NCBI GenBank assembly: GCA_016800925.1
Contig: JABCPU010000450.1
Coordinates: 1-52,421 of the forward strand
Direction of reading: 5' to 3'
Length of the DNA: 52,421 bases
Source: Suillus spraguei
Lineage: Eukaryota > Basidiomycota > Agaricomycetes > Boletales > Suillaceae
The position numbers and the translations under genes were made by a program. How positions within the stretch are numbered: position 1 is the stretch's first letter; every line of letters starts with the position of its first letter. The notes beneath the pieces are model-generated. The model was not told where the DNA came from. It saw only the letters and a program-made list of their open reading frames with translations, and did no database searches. Below, piece by piece: positions 21,290 through 32,759 of this stretch.

Positions 21290-23215
21290 ACCAAAATGTG
21301 TGAATCAAATCTTTTGATTGCCTGACATTTGTCTGAGTCCTGAGTGCTGAATCCCAAGTGCCAAACCCCAAAATTGTGGACTACTGGGGTTCGGCACTCA
21401 GGATTTGGCACTTGGGACTCAGAAAAATGTGAGGCAATAAAAAGCTGAAACTCAAAACTCAAAACTTGAAACTTGCAAAAATGTATATCATGTAAAATGC
21501 CTATTTCCTCACACAGTTCACCGAGTGTCAAGTACCAAGACCCAGGACCCGAATCATGAATCCTTGGCAATGTAACAAGTGCCAAGTGCCGGAACCCGAA
21601 CCCAGAACCTCGAAACTTAAAACTTGGAACTTGGAACTCACAAAAATGTGTATCATGTAAAATGTCTATTTCCTTACACAGTTCACCGAGTGTCAAGTAC
21701 CAAGACCTGGGACCCGAATCCCAAATTCCTGGCAATGTAACAAGTGCGAGTGCCAGTGCAGTGCCAACAGTGCGGCACCGAACCCGAAACTTCAAACTTC
21801 AAACTTCAAAATTGAAACTTGCAAAAATCTGTATCATTAAATTTTCTATTTCCTTGCACAGTTCACTGAGTGTCAAGTACCAAGACCTGGGACCCGGACC
21901 CCAAATTCCTGGCAATGTAACAAGTGCCGAGTGCCGGAACCTGAACCCCAAACCTCGAAACTTGAAACTCACAAAAATGTGTATCATGTAAAATTTTGAT
22001 ATGCTTGCACAGTTCACCGAGTTCAAGTACCAAGACCGGGACCGAATCCCGAATCCAGGCAATGTAACAAGTGCCAAGTGCCAGAACCCGACCCCTGAAC
22101 TCCGAAATTCAAACTTCAAACTTGAACCATCCAAAAATCTGTATCATGTAAAATTTCTATTTCCTTGCACAGTTCACTAGTGTCAAGTACTAAGACCCGG
22201 ACCAAAACCCCCGAATTTCTAGCAATGTAACAAGTGCCGAGTGCCAGCACCCAAGCCCCAAAACTTCAAACTTCAAACTTCAAAATTGAAACTTGCAAAA
22301 ATCTGTATCATTTAAATTTTCGATTTCTTGCACAGTTCACCGAGTGTCAAGTACTAAAACCTGGGACCCGAATCCCGAATTCCTGGCAGTGTAACAAGTG
22401 CGAGTGCCGGAACCTGACCCCTGAACTCCGAAACTTCAAACTTCAAAATTGAAACTTGCAAAAATCTGTATCATGTAAAATTTCTATTTCCTTACACAGT
22501 TCACCAGTGTCAAGTACCAAGACCCGGGACCCGAATCCCGAATTCCTGGCATGTAACAAGTGCCGAGTGCCAGAACCTGACCCCCGAACCCCGAAACTTC
22601 ACACTTCAAACTTCAAAATTGAAACTTGCAAAAATCTGTATCATGTAAAATTGCTATTTCCTTACACAGTTCACTGAGTGTCAAGTACCAAGACCCGGGA
22701 CCCAAATCCCGAATTCCTGGCAGTGTAACAAGTGCCGAGTGCCGGAACACAACCCCCGAACTCCGAAACTTACAACTTGAAACTTGAAACTCGCAAAGAT
22801 GTCTAAGATGTAAATTTTCTATTTCCTTATACAGTTCACCGAGTGTCAAGTACCAAGAACTGAGACCCGAATCCTGAATTCCTGGCAATGTAACAAGTGC
22901 CGAGTGCCAGACCTCGAACCCCGAAACTTGAAACTCGCACAAATCTGTATCATGTAAAATTTCTATTTCCTTATACAGTTCACCGAGTGTCAAGTACCAA
23001 AACCTGGAACCCAAATCCTGAATTCCTGGCAATGTAACAAGTGCCTTGTGCCAGAACCCGAACCCTAAACCCTGAACCCCAAAATTTGAAACTTGAAACT
23101 TGAAACTTGAAACTTGAAACTGTATGCCAGGGTTTTGGGTCCCGGGTCTCGGTACTTCACACTTTGTGAGTTTCAAGTTTTGGGTTTCAAGTTTTGGCAC
23201 TCAGCACTCAGGACT
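21290..23215. repeat. Satellite array 1: about ten units of ~145-180 bp
   Basis: Each unit contains TATTTCCTTRCACAGTTCAC, GTGTCAAGTACCAAGAC, TCCTGGCAATGTAACAAGTG and runs of AACTTCAAACTTCAAA. Anchoring on GTTCAC, units begin near 21515, 21681, 21861, 22012, 22172, 22335, 22499, 22669, 22834 and 22978 (mean about 163 bp). Flanks (21300-21430, 23130-23215) carry the words GGCACTCAGCACTCAGGACT. No coding capacity beyond chance; reading frames on the minus strand merely follow the repeat. Confidence 0.85.
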
Positions 23216-24395
23216 CGGCACTCAGTGATTCAATAATTTGCTTCTGGCAGAGGTAACATTCATTGAAAAAATTGTATATACATCTATCACTATGCAATTA
23301 TGTCCACCTCCTCACAAGACCCTTTAACCTTCACCTCAACATCCAGTTCAATCTCGACCATCTTATCATGGATGCCCTCCTGTTGCTCCTCAATCATTTT
23401 TAAAATTTTTCAATGTCTTATCATTGCATAAATGGCCAGCCCTGCTCAGACATCAACAGTAGTACACTCCCACATGTGTCATATGCAAAGGATCAGTTGT
23501 ATATAGGCCACAAATCTGATATGTCATGTACAGGGGATATTTCTACTGATAAGAAGCCTACATAATAATCAAGCTTGTGATAAGTGATCTGATGCATGAT
23601 TTACCTCTCATATATGTCCCTAATGATGTATTTGAAGTTTTAGAAAGATCCATGAAGGACTGACTGAATGATAAGTAAAATGACATATGTGTGAAAAGTG
23701 ACAATTGACATCTTTTTACACAAAGTCACATTTATATATGGTACAGTTTAAATATTTCATTCAAAATATGTAAGATACATGTTAGACTACTAAAGGAACC
23801 TATACTGCATATTGCCCTGAGGTTGGAGGGTGGTGGAAGGGATGTGGTGTATATCTCAGTTGACCCAGCGTCAAAGTCCTACAACTGCCCAACTGACCAT
23901 TTTCGATATTTTGGGACTTTGAACTTTCCCACAGTCAATTTCTTATCTATTTCACTTCCTCAGCACTCAATTCTTGTTGGATGGTTTTATAAATTTAGAT
24001 ATATCATAGTGAATGTATTTTAAATCTACTCCAGGTGTCTGATTAATAAACTTTGATGTTTTGAAAGTATGGGCTCCTTATCAGTAGAAATAGTAAGCAT
24101 TCACACTAGTTCAAAACTCCGGCCTATTTTAAGCTGATCCTTGTCATACAAAGCAAGTATATATGGTATTATAATGATATATGAAGAGGCTGTATTATTT
24201 ATGCAAGAGTAAGATACTGAAAACATCAAAAGTGTGAGAAATGCGACTTTCTATGTTTTTGTTCTTGGATGTTGAGGTGAAGGTTAAAGGGTCTTGTGAG
24301 GAGGTTGGCATAATTGCATAGTAATTGATGTATATACAAATTTTTTCAATGAATGTTACCTCTGCCAGAAGCAAATTATTGAATCACTGAGTGCT
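23215..24395. mobile_element. 1.17 kb fold-back element with long terminal inverted repeats
   Basis: The first ~135 bp (CAGTGATTCAATAATTTGC onward, 23223-23355) recur as a near-perfect reverse complement at 24255-24389. Homology continues patchily inward (AAGGATCAG..ATAGGCC at about 23490 and 24135; ATTTCTACTGATAAG at 23540 and 24070). The termini CAGTG..CACTG recall hAT ends, but no 8-bp target duplication is visible because the flanking satellite words are themselves inverted. Non-coding interior. Confidence 0.75.
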
Positions 24396-24414
24396 GAGTG
24401 CCGAAACTCAAAAC

Positions 24415-25118
24415 TGTTATGGCCATGCAAAACCAGAGGCAATTCAGAAGTTCCAGCTTTGCATGGGTTGTACTGGAGGGTCATACTAATTCATGGGGCT
24501 TGGCCTCAGCTTGTGCGCTGTGCCTCTTGCCTGAGTACATGCCCCTAATTTCATATAAGTCCAAAGAGGAGTTCTTGTGAAGTCCAAGGGAGAACCTTGG
24601 AGGAACTCTTGGGCTGGATTGCTCCATAGAGCGCCAATAAACTTCTGGAGAAGTGTAGAAAACTATGCTGCAGGTAGGCAGAGATAGAGGTAAGACTACT
24701 GGGACAAGTCCCAAGTAGAATGGGTGAAGGGAAGACCACTGGATGAAGTCTAGGGCAGGATTGGAGCAAGGCTCCAGGGGGAAATATGATCCACAGGAGG
24801 TCAAGGATAGGATAGGACAGGACAAGAGGTCTGGAGGATGAGGAGTGGAGGAACGCAGAAATGGAGGAGTGGAGGAGTGGAGAAACGGAGGAGCGGAGCT
24901 CTGTAGATTTGGGGGGAAGTATTGCCCTACTATGGAGGAGTAGGTCCGGAGATTATGTAAGGAAGGTACAGGCTACTACGGATGAAGTCTGGAGTAGAAA
25001 CAAACAGAGGAAGACTACCAAAGGTAGAGCTGGAGGTGAACAGAGATAAAGACTGGAGTTCGGACAAAGTTCGGAAAGTATAATATAACAAAGGGTCAAA
25101 GGTCTGGCCTAGGGAATA
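24415..25118 (+). repeat. LTR family B, plus-strand copy, truncated at 3' end
   Basis: Starts TGTTATGGCCATGCAAAACC and aligns with 48555 onward through GGGCTTGGCCTCAGCTTG, CTGTGCCTCTTGCC, AGTACATGCCCCTAATTTC, the GGAG-rich minisatellite (24840-24900) and CTGGCCTAGGGA at about 25105. It then breaks into satellite sequence (TTTTACATGATATACAT) and lacks the terminal GTATATGACA. Confidence 0.7.
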
Positions 25119-25155
25119 CTAATTTTACATGATATACATTTTTGCGAGTTTCTGT

Positions 25156-25560
25156 CACATACCGTATTTCACACCCCATCTCCACTATGATCTCTGGCCC
25201 TGATCTCCATATTTCCGGACCTCCGGACCTCCACAGCTAGCCTGCCAACCCTAAATTTGGGATTTGGGTCTCAGGTCTTGGTACTCAACACTCGGTGAAC
25301 TGTGTAAGGAAATAGAAATTGTACATGATACAGATGTTTGCGAGTTTTGAAATTTCAAGTTTTGGGTCTCGGGCTTCGGCACTCAGCACTTCATACATTG
25401 CCAGGAATTCAGGATTTGGGTCTCAGGTCTTGTTACTTGACAATTGGTGAACTGTGTAAGGAAATAGAAAATTTACATGATATACATTTTGTGAGTTTCA
25501 AGTTTTAAATGTGTGGATCAAATTCCTTTTATTGTCTCACATTTTTCTGAGTCCGAGTGC
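25156..25560. repeat. LTR-B end fragment and inverted units of satellite 1
   Basis: TGTCACATACCGTATTTCAC at about 25156 resembles the reverse complement of the LTR-B 3' end, and GACCTCCACAGCTAGCCTGC (about 25227) recurs at about 20128. From 25290 two units of satellite 1 occur in reverse orientation (GTGAACTGTGTAAGGAAATAG at about 25296 and 25448). Confidence 0.55.
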
Positions 25561-27400
25561 AGAATCACGAGTGCCAAACCTCGAAATTGTGGACTACCAG
25601 ATGTCAGAGTTCGGGGTTCAGCACTAAAAATGTGTGGGTCAAAGTCTTTTTATTGCCTCACATTGATTCACACATTTTGAGTGCCGAACCCTGAACCCTG
25701 GCACCTGGCACTCAGGACTCGACACAAAATGTAAAGAATTCAAAACCTATCTGTTGAGTCACCTTGTGCCGGGTGCCAGGTAACAATGTGAAACATATCA
25801 ATCCATACATCTTAAGTGCCAAACCCCGAACGCTGGCACCCGGGACTCGGGACTCATCACCATGTGAAAAATATTGATCTACATATTTTAAGTGCTGAAC
25901 CCCAACCCCTGGCACCGGGACTTAGAACAATGTGAGGCAATACAGAGATATTGATTCACACATATTGAGTGCCGAACCACGAACTCTGGCACCCAGCACT
26001 CGGGACTCGGGCCTTGGGACTCATAACAATGTGAAAGATATTGATGCACATATTTAGACACCAAACCCTGAACTCCGGCACCCGGCAGTCGGGAATCGGA
26101 CTCAGGCCTCATAACAATGTGAAAGATATTGATCCACATATTTTAACACCGAACCCCAAACGCCAGCACCTGGGAGTTAGAACAATGTGAGGCAATCCAA
26201 AGATATTGATTTACACATGTTGAGTGCCGAACCCCGAACTCCGGCACCCAGGAGTTAGAACAATGTGAGGCAATACAAAGATATTGATTTACACATGTTG
26301 AGTGCCAAACCCCAAACTCCGGCACCCGGCACTCGGGATCAGGATTTGGGACTCATAACAATGTGAAAGATATCGATCCACATATTTTATGTGCTGAACC
26401 CTGAACTCCGGCACCTGGGAGTTAGAACAATGTGAGGCAATACACAGATATTGATTTACACATGTTGAGTGCCGAACCCCGAACTCCGGCACCCGGCACT
26501 TGGGACTCGGGCCTTGGAACTTATAACAATGTGAAAGATGTCGATGCACATATTCTATCACCGAACCCCAAACCCCGGCACCCGGGAGTTAGAAATATGT
26601 GAGGCAATACAAAGATATTGATTTACACGTGTGGAGTGCCGAACCCCGAACTTCGGCACCCAGCAGTTGGGAATCTGGACTCGGGACTCATAACCATGTG
26701 AAAGATATCGATCCACATATTTAACGACCCAACCCAGAACCCCAGCACCCGGGAGTGAGAACAATGTGAGTCAATACAAAGATTTTGATGTACACATGTT
26801 GAATTCCGAACCCTGAACTCCGGCACCCGACACTCGGGACTCGGACTTGGTACTCATAACAATGAGACAGATATCGATCCACATATTTTAACACCGAACC
26901 CCGAACGCTGCCACCCGTGAGTTAGAACCATGTGAGGCAATACAAAGTTGAGTCCCGAATTACAATCACTGAGTGCCGGGTTACCATGTGAGGCAATACA
27001 AAGATATTGATTTACACATGTTGAGTGCCGAACCCCGAGCTCCGGCACCTGGGAGTTAGCACAATGTGAGGCAATACCATGATATTGATTTACACATGTT
27101 GAGTGCCGAACCCCGAGTGCCGGAGCTCAGGGTTTGGCAGTCAAAACAATGTGAAAGACCTCGATCCACATATTTTATGTGCCGAACCCCGAACTCTGGC
27201 ACCCGGCACTCGGGACTCGGGACTTGGTACTCATAATGTGAAAGATCTTGAGCAACATATTGTCAGTGCTGAACCCTGAACCCCAGCACCCAGCACTCGG
27301 GACTCGGGACTCAGAACAATGTGAGGCAATAGACACCTATTGATCCACACATTCTAAGTGCCGAACTCCGAACTCCGAAATCTGGTAGTCTACTATTTAG
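25560..27400. repeat. Satellite array 2: about nineteen units of ~70-110 bp
   Basis: Units alternate CCGAACCCCGAACTCCGGCACC, CGGGACTCGGGACT, AACAATGTGAGGCAATAC or AATGTGAAAGATATCGATCC, and TTGATTTACACATGTTGAGTG. Anchors on AATGTGA fall roughly every 70-100 bp from 25788 to 27320. The array shares its GAGTGCCGAACCCC / GGCACTCGGGACT vocabulary with the flanks of satellite 1 but has a different unit. The recurring minus-strand reading frames (e.g. CVNQYLCIASHCSNS) come from the repeat. Confidence 0.85.
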
Positions 27401-28020
27401 GGGTTAGCGGTTCGGTACTTGGGCTTTTGCACTTGAGACCAAAAACAATGTTAGGCAATAAAATGACTTTGATCCACACATTTTTGGTAGATATCTTTTT
27501 CATCTCAAATCTTGAATCTCGAGTGCCGAACCCCGAATCCCAAAATCTGGTAGTCTACAATTTCGGGGTTCAGTCCTCGGGACTCAGACACATGTCAGGC
27601 AACAACAAAACTTTGATCCACACATTTTTGGTAGATGTCTGTTTTGTCTCGAATCTCAAGTTTCTAGTTTCTAGTTTCTAGTTTCAGTACTCTGCACCCA
27701 CACCCAGCACTTGGCACTAGATGACTCCACACATGGACTTTAAATCTTTCACCTTGTGTGTTGTGTTTCGGGTGTCTGGGTATCCGGAATTCAGGAAATC
27801 TCTAGTTTGAATCTCCAGTTTCGAGTTCCTGGATTCGGGACTTGGCACCCGGCACCCAGCACCTCAATTATCAATGAATGTCAGACATGATGAATTCAGG
27901 TTTTCGTGCTTCAGGGTTTAGATTTTGGTGGTCAATGGTAGGTATATGCACTCATAGGGTGCATGTATCCTATGTGTTTGATTCTCTGGTGGCTACATCA
28001 GCTGTACGTCTTTATGATAC
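27400..28020. other. Degenerate satellite-like sequence
   Basis: Contains two copies of a ~125 bp segment around GATCCACACATTTTTGGTAGAT (about 27471 and 27615) and short AGTTTCTAG repeats, merging into the GGGCC-type minisatellite. No gene seen. Confidence 0.5.
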
Positions 28021-28027
28021 ATATCTA

Positions 28028-28520
28028 GGCCCACCCGTCTATGTAAAATTCCCCCACATCGGCCCACCCGTCTATGTAATACACCCCACGTCGGCCCACC
28101 CGTATATGTAATATTCTCTCACCTCGGCCCACCCGTATATGTAATATTCTCTCACCTCAGCCCACCCGTATATGTAATATTCTCTTACCTCGGCCCACCC
28201 ATCTATGCAATAATACTTGCCTTGCATCTCTCTTCAGCCCAGCTGTCTATAATATCCTACTCTACATACTACCCAGATGGGCCCACCCATCTCTGTCGGG
28301 ATTATATCCCCCTGGCCCATCCATCAACATCAGAAATCATGTTTCCCTCGGCCCACCCATCTCTCCTGAAAATACAAGTCTCCCGGCCCACCCGTCTCCA
28401 TCGGAAATAATATTCCCCCCGGCCCATCCGTCAACATCGAGGATATACATAACCTTGGCCCATCATCTGCTGGCCCGTCTTTGACGGGATATTATGTGGG
28501 TCGGGTGACCCGTATAGTAC
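28028..28520 (-). repeat. Right inverted repeat of the block, starting with six 33-bp units
   Basis: GGCCCACCC occurs at 28028, 28061, 28093, 28126, 28159 and 28192, i.e. a 32-33 bp tandem unit (CGGCCCACCCGTATATGTAA plus about 13 bp). Sequence from 28210 to 28520 is the diverged reverse complement of 19640-19760 (CACATAATATCCCGTC, GACGGGCCAGC). Confidence 0.75.
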
Positions 28521-28529
28521 GGAGTTTGT

Positions 28530-28735
28530 CACTGAAGGGGCTCGTCATGCTGACCGTCAAACCCCCGTTTTTGACAAGCATCTCATTACAGTCTGCAGGA
28601 GCAACTGAAGAATTCCCTTATAGCAAGTATATACCCTTTTTGCTCTGCTAAGGCAGAATGATTCTACTTCCGTGGACCCTTACCAGATCCTTGCGCTGAT
28701 GCCCTCATGTCCTGTCCAATTCTTATTTTGCCTAA
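28530..28735 (+). mobile_element. Fragment of the 3' end of a KDZ transposon, inverted relative to the one at 36 kb
   Basis: Reads GACCGTCAAACCCCCGTTTT, ACAAGCATCTCATTACAGTC, GAATTCCCTTATAGC, CTCTGCTAAGG, CTTACC.GATCC and GATGCCCTCATGTCC, which is the reverse complement of 36080-36260, where it forms the 3' end of the KDZ transposase and the following sequence. An LTR-A copy starts directly after it. Confidence 0.75.
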
Positions 28736-28740
28736 AGCAT

Positions 28741-29340
28741 TCCAAGTACATATGAAGTAGGATATAAGCACCACATAGCCTGCACAATACAGCACCTCAT
28801 TTTCACTGTACTATAGGTCAGGATTAGTGTCTAGCTCTGGATCTACCCAGTAGTAGACTTAGTCTTTAAGTTTCTTTACCACTCGTTAATCAATATTGCT
28901 CGTTCACAATTACCACTGGCATACTGCTAGATTCTTGACCCCTATTTTTGACTGGACTTCCTGCTCACCGCTGCTTTACCACTGAAAGTACCGCGGTTTT
29001 CCTTACTGTTTCTTTGCACTGCTTGCATCTTACCACTACCGCTGACATTATTGCTTGTCACTGCTTGCTCAACGTCACATTTTCAGGCATTGTTTCAACT
29101 GCGCTAGTACCACCACTTACCATGCTAGTTCCAGCAGCATCATCGCTGACTGTGGCAACTTACCGCTAACTATGATGCTACCTTTGTACATTGGTTTGAC
29201 TCGAACTTAGCTATACTAACAGGTATCCCCCTTTAGAGTCGAACACTCTTGTTTAACAAGTGAAGCAGACTAGATGGAGCACAAGACTCACATACTAACT
29301 TAGGAGGTAATTTATCTACAGCCCAGGTTAGGTTGTATCT
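28741..29340 (+). repeat. LTR-like repeat family A, copy 2
   Basis: Aligns with 8072-8692 in the same orientation. It includes GGATATAAGCACCACATAGC, TCTAGCTCTGGATCTACCCAG, ATCCCCCTTTAGAGTCGAAC and ends near GCCCAGGTTAGGTTGTATCT. Followed by about 440 bp (29345-29785) in which no known gene is recognised; a 97-codon plus-strand frame there (FKADVETAIHIVAKQQAGVA..) has no assignable family. Confidence 0.55.
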
Positions 29341-29785
29341 TCACAACGCATTCATGCTTATGGGTTGCTTTTGCTTCCCAATTCTTTTAAAGCTGATGTT
29401 GAAACAGCTATTCACATTGTGGCCAAACAACAAGCAGGTGTTGCTCAACCCCTTCTCCGCAAGGAAATCCACTCCCAGTTCCTTTGTCTTCCACCTGTAC
29501 TCCAGGCAGTCGCTCTAACATTGTTGCCCTTACTGGCTCACTCGCTGCGCATAGCACAGCAATACAACTTGTATTCCTCATCAGATTTATCTGAGCGCAG
29601 TAATGTGTCACCTAACAAACCTGGGATGATGGGTTTTCCCCAAAGACACAAAAAATGAGTAGCAAATTGTGAATGATCTGCAGAAAAACAAGCTCTGGGT
29701 AATCACTTTTGTTTATGATGTTCTCTGCCCAAGTCATTTGCATTACAGCCAACACTATCATCATCTTCATTGTCATTTTTGTCTT

Positions 29786-31576
29786 CTATACTTCCTTTTT
29801 CTTTACAGTGTTTTCCATAAAATCCCATAGGCACAAATCAGTGAAAGTCTCATCAAAAGGACGGCAAGAATAATCCATGACATCGCTGGAAAACTCTATT
29901 TTATTTGGCAATATATTGACGGCATGTTCTTTGACTACTGTCTTGTGTTCAGCTTGATCCTCATCACTTAACAGCAAATCACTGCCCTCTATGCTATGAA
30001 AAGCATTGATAAACTCAAACCACCTAAACATGCGAAATGCATGACTACTATAATGATTGCCGCTGCCCACCAAATAACTCATGATTTGTTGATGCAACAT
30101 CTCTTGTTTGCCCATCATTGCATTGACAGACTTTGTAATCAATTTACAATTGTTGGCTTCCATTGTCAGGTTTGGCACTGAGGCAATACATATGTCATTC
30201 ATCTTGGTCGCATATTCTAACACTTGTAGGCCCACATGAAGTGGGAGATCACCTTTTGTGATATATCTGTTGTATAAAAAACTGTGGCTTTTGCTGCCTT
30301 GCCTGATCCAATAAACTGGGTGTCCGTATTGCACTGCAGCAAGAACAAAATCAAGTCTGTAAAATTATTGACACATGCTCTCCATCACCTGAGTTCAATA
30401 GACCCAGTCTCAGGATCAATTACTGTTGTTTCTTGTGTTGTGCCATCCATGCGCATTCTACACATTGAATCATCTTTTCTCTCTCCATTTTTAACATGTT
30501 TAAAGCACATCTCACTATGCACATGCCAATTGCATTCAATAGCTAAATGCATCAAAAACTCCTTGAATTGATGTTTGAACAATTCTAGATCAAGGTCTGC
30601 TACTGGTGGAGGTGTTTCTAAATGTGGATCAATCTTTGACAGGCTGCCATGGATGTGCGCAAACAAGAGCAGAATGACACAGACAACACATGAAAAGCTC
30701 CGAAAGTGACCAACAATCTAACAATTCCTTGGGGTATTGCGCGATCATACAATTCAATGTCATAACTTGTAGGCAGAGTATGCTCTGGCAAGCAATCATT
30801 CTGCAACAAATGCAAAGGAAAATTCTGCGGATGCACTCGCCTTAACTCACTGGCATGAACATTGAAAGCACAGATGGCACATGCCCCACGACGCTGCACC
30901 TCAGCACTCATAGCACTTTGCCATTCAGTGATAATATTTATCTTATCTTCAAGGGTGTGCACTGTCAGAAACTCTTCATCTTTAAATGACAAGTACTTGC
31001 ATGCACATCTAAAGCACAAGGACTAGATTGAGACTGCTCGCAGCATTTTGAGCATTGAATGGCAGTGTGCTGGGCGCAATAATCAATCACAAAAGGAGGA
31101 GGCAAAACAACATGACAAAAATCATGCCTACAAAGCTTGAGATGCTTGAACACAATAAGATTGAGAGTGCAATCAGATGTGCAAACATGCACATGCAACA
31201 AATCATGCACATAATCCTTGTGATCCGCAGTTGCAACATGAATTGAATGAACACGGGCAATGTCTGCATATTGTTCATGAGTGAAAATCGAAAAATGATG
31301 CAAGAGATAACCAAGACTTGGCGCAGTCACAGGCAATAAATTGCCTGCTGGAAACTGATCTGAATGACACAAACGAACTTGAGTAACCCCATGATACCCA
31401 AAAAACTTGCATAAAATGCATGTGGACACAATGGAAGTGCCTTCATCAGGAAGTTCTTGGTCCGAGACAACTAATGCAACAGGACAAGCATGAACATTGT
31501 CAACATGGCTTGAAAAAGAGCTGGAAGCCATGTCACAATAAATACAAAACAAAAATGAAGAAAAAAAGGAGTGCAC
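29786..31576 (-). pseudogene. Helitron replicase remnant with the Rep catalytic segment deleted
   Basis: On the minus strand the N-terminal region (31576-31000) has CILCKFFGYHGVTQVRLC, HFSIFTHEQYADIARVHSIH and a Cys/His-rich segment. The next frame (31019-30700) reads CAICAFNVHASELRRVHPQN and LPEHTLPTSYDIELYDRAI, a block preceding Rep in fungal Helitrons. It is followed directly by FAHIHGSLSKI, CFKHVKNGERKDDSMCRMRM, TVIDPETGSIELR (30666-30385), then FLYNRYITKGDLPLHVGLQV, MNDICIASVP, VNAMMGKQEMLHQQIMSYLVG and YSSHAFRMFRWFEFI. The part that normally contains the HUH rolling-circle motif is missing, as is the whole C-terminal helicase. Frameshifts separate the three parts. The remnant ends near 29786 against LTR-A-derived sequence. 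Confidence 0.8.
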
Positions 31577-31674
31577 ACTATGAAAAGAAGTTTAAGCAAA
31601 GCAATCCAAACAAGGACAAAACAGGCATAAAAAGGCCGGGATGATCAATGTTTCAAGAGCTTTCACCCAAACCA

Positions 31675-31910
31675 GTCCCCTAAGACTCAGTTCAGCAACC
31701 AGATGTTGACCAAACCTCGTGTGAGATGTTCTCGGCTGACTATTTCGCTGAAGGTCGGAGCTTGAATGACATACATCGAATTTGGACTAACCCTAGTATG
31801 CTGATATCTATCAGTATAACTTGAATACATTGTTGATTCTCTTGTGAGAAGAGGCTAACAAGGACAGGGAGAGAGGGGCTATAAGAACAAGGTACTGTCA
31901 AGGATGGGTA
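31675..31910 (+). repeat. LTR-like family C, left inverted copy
   Basis: Reverse-complement match with 32900-33140: AGACTCAGTT, CAACCAGATGTTGACC, GGTCGGAGCTTGAATGACA, TTTGGACTAACCCTAGTATG, CTGATATCTATCAGTATAAC and GGGGCTATAAGAACAAGGTAC. The GGGGCTATAAGAAC stretch looks like a TATA-box promoter, as in a retrotransposon LTR. Confidence 0.65.
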
Positions 31911-32189
31911 TCAGAATGGGTATCAAGCAGGCGAGCTTTGCATTCACAGGTCATGTCAGACACATGTAAAGTAGTGCTATGATAAAACTATTGAGTCCCA
32001 TCCATCCTCGAGCTCGTTTTCATTGCCCTCGACATCTGGCAAATGAGCTATGGCTAAGACATCCTTATTCTTGACAAGCCCTTTGCCGGTGTTTAACGCA
32101 TATGCCCAGCACACGTCAGCAAATGCTGATGTGGCTCGAACATATGCTAATGACACCCAAAGGCACCAGAATGAAAGGAGTGGAGGTAC

Positions 32190-32620
32190 AGGCGAGAGTA
32201 GACACAAGCAGATAAGCTCAAGCAAGTAAAAACGAGTGCAGGTGGGACCAGACAAGTTCAAATGAGTGCAAGCAAGCAGACAGATACAGACAAGTCCAGA
32301 CGAATACAGATGAGCCCAGATGAATACAGATGAGTCCATGTGAGTCCAAATGAGCATAGGCAAGCACAGACAAGTCCAGATGAATACAGATGAGTCCATG
32401 TGAGTCCAAATAAGCATAGGCAAGTACAGACAAATGCATGCAAGTCCAGGCAGATCCAAAGGAGTGCAGGCAAGTACAAATGAATGCAGGCAAGTTTAAA
32501 CAAGTGCAGAAAAGTGCAAAAGAGTGCAGGCAAGTGCAGATGAATACAACATGCAAGTCCAGACAAGTCCAAACAAGTGCAGGCAAGCACAAATGAATGC
32601 AGGTGAGTTGAGAGAGAAGA
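32190..32620. repeat. Coding-looking minisatellite with a 60-bp higher-order unit
   Basis: Words such as AAGTCCAGATGAATACAGATG, GTCCATGTGAGTCCAAATGA and GCATAGGCAAGCACAGAC repeat. Two consecutive 60-bp units lie at about 32291-32350 and 32351-32410, and shorter 10-12 bp CAAGTGCAGG-type repeats continue to 32600. The minus strand is open in all three frames over about 480-530 bp (Leu/Cys/Thr/Trp-rich peptides such as LIWTHMDSSVFIW). This is a property of the repeat; there is no good start, intron or domain. Confidence 0.7.
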
Positions 32621-32759
32621 GAAGAGTATGGCTGAAGAATCCGAGAAGCAAGGCACAAGGGGGAAAAGCTGAGGAACATGGTTCGAGTGCAAGCCTGAAG
32701 AGGCCAATGGGGCATGGTGCACTGGCATTGGTCGAGCCTCTGCAATATATGTCAATGAG

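Noticed and set aside
25700..27050. Series of minus-strand frames with CVNQYLCIASHCSNS-like peptides
   Set aside because: Simply the translation of satellite 2; no start context, and the frames break between units.
28028..28225. 33-bp repeats considered as a CRISPR array
   Set aside because: The repeats are contiguous with no variable spacers, and the genome is clearly eukaryotic.
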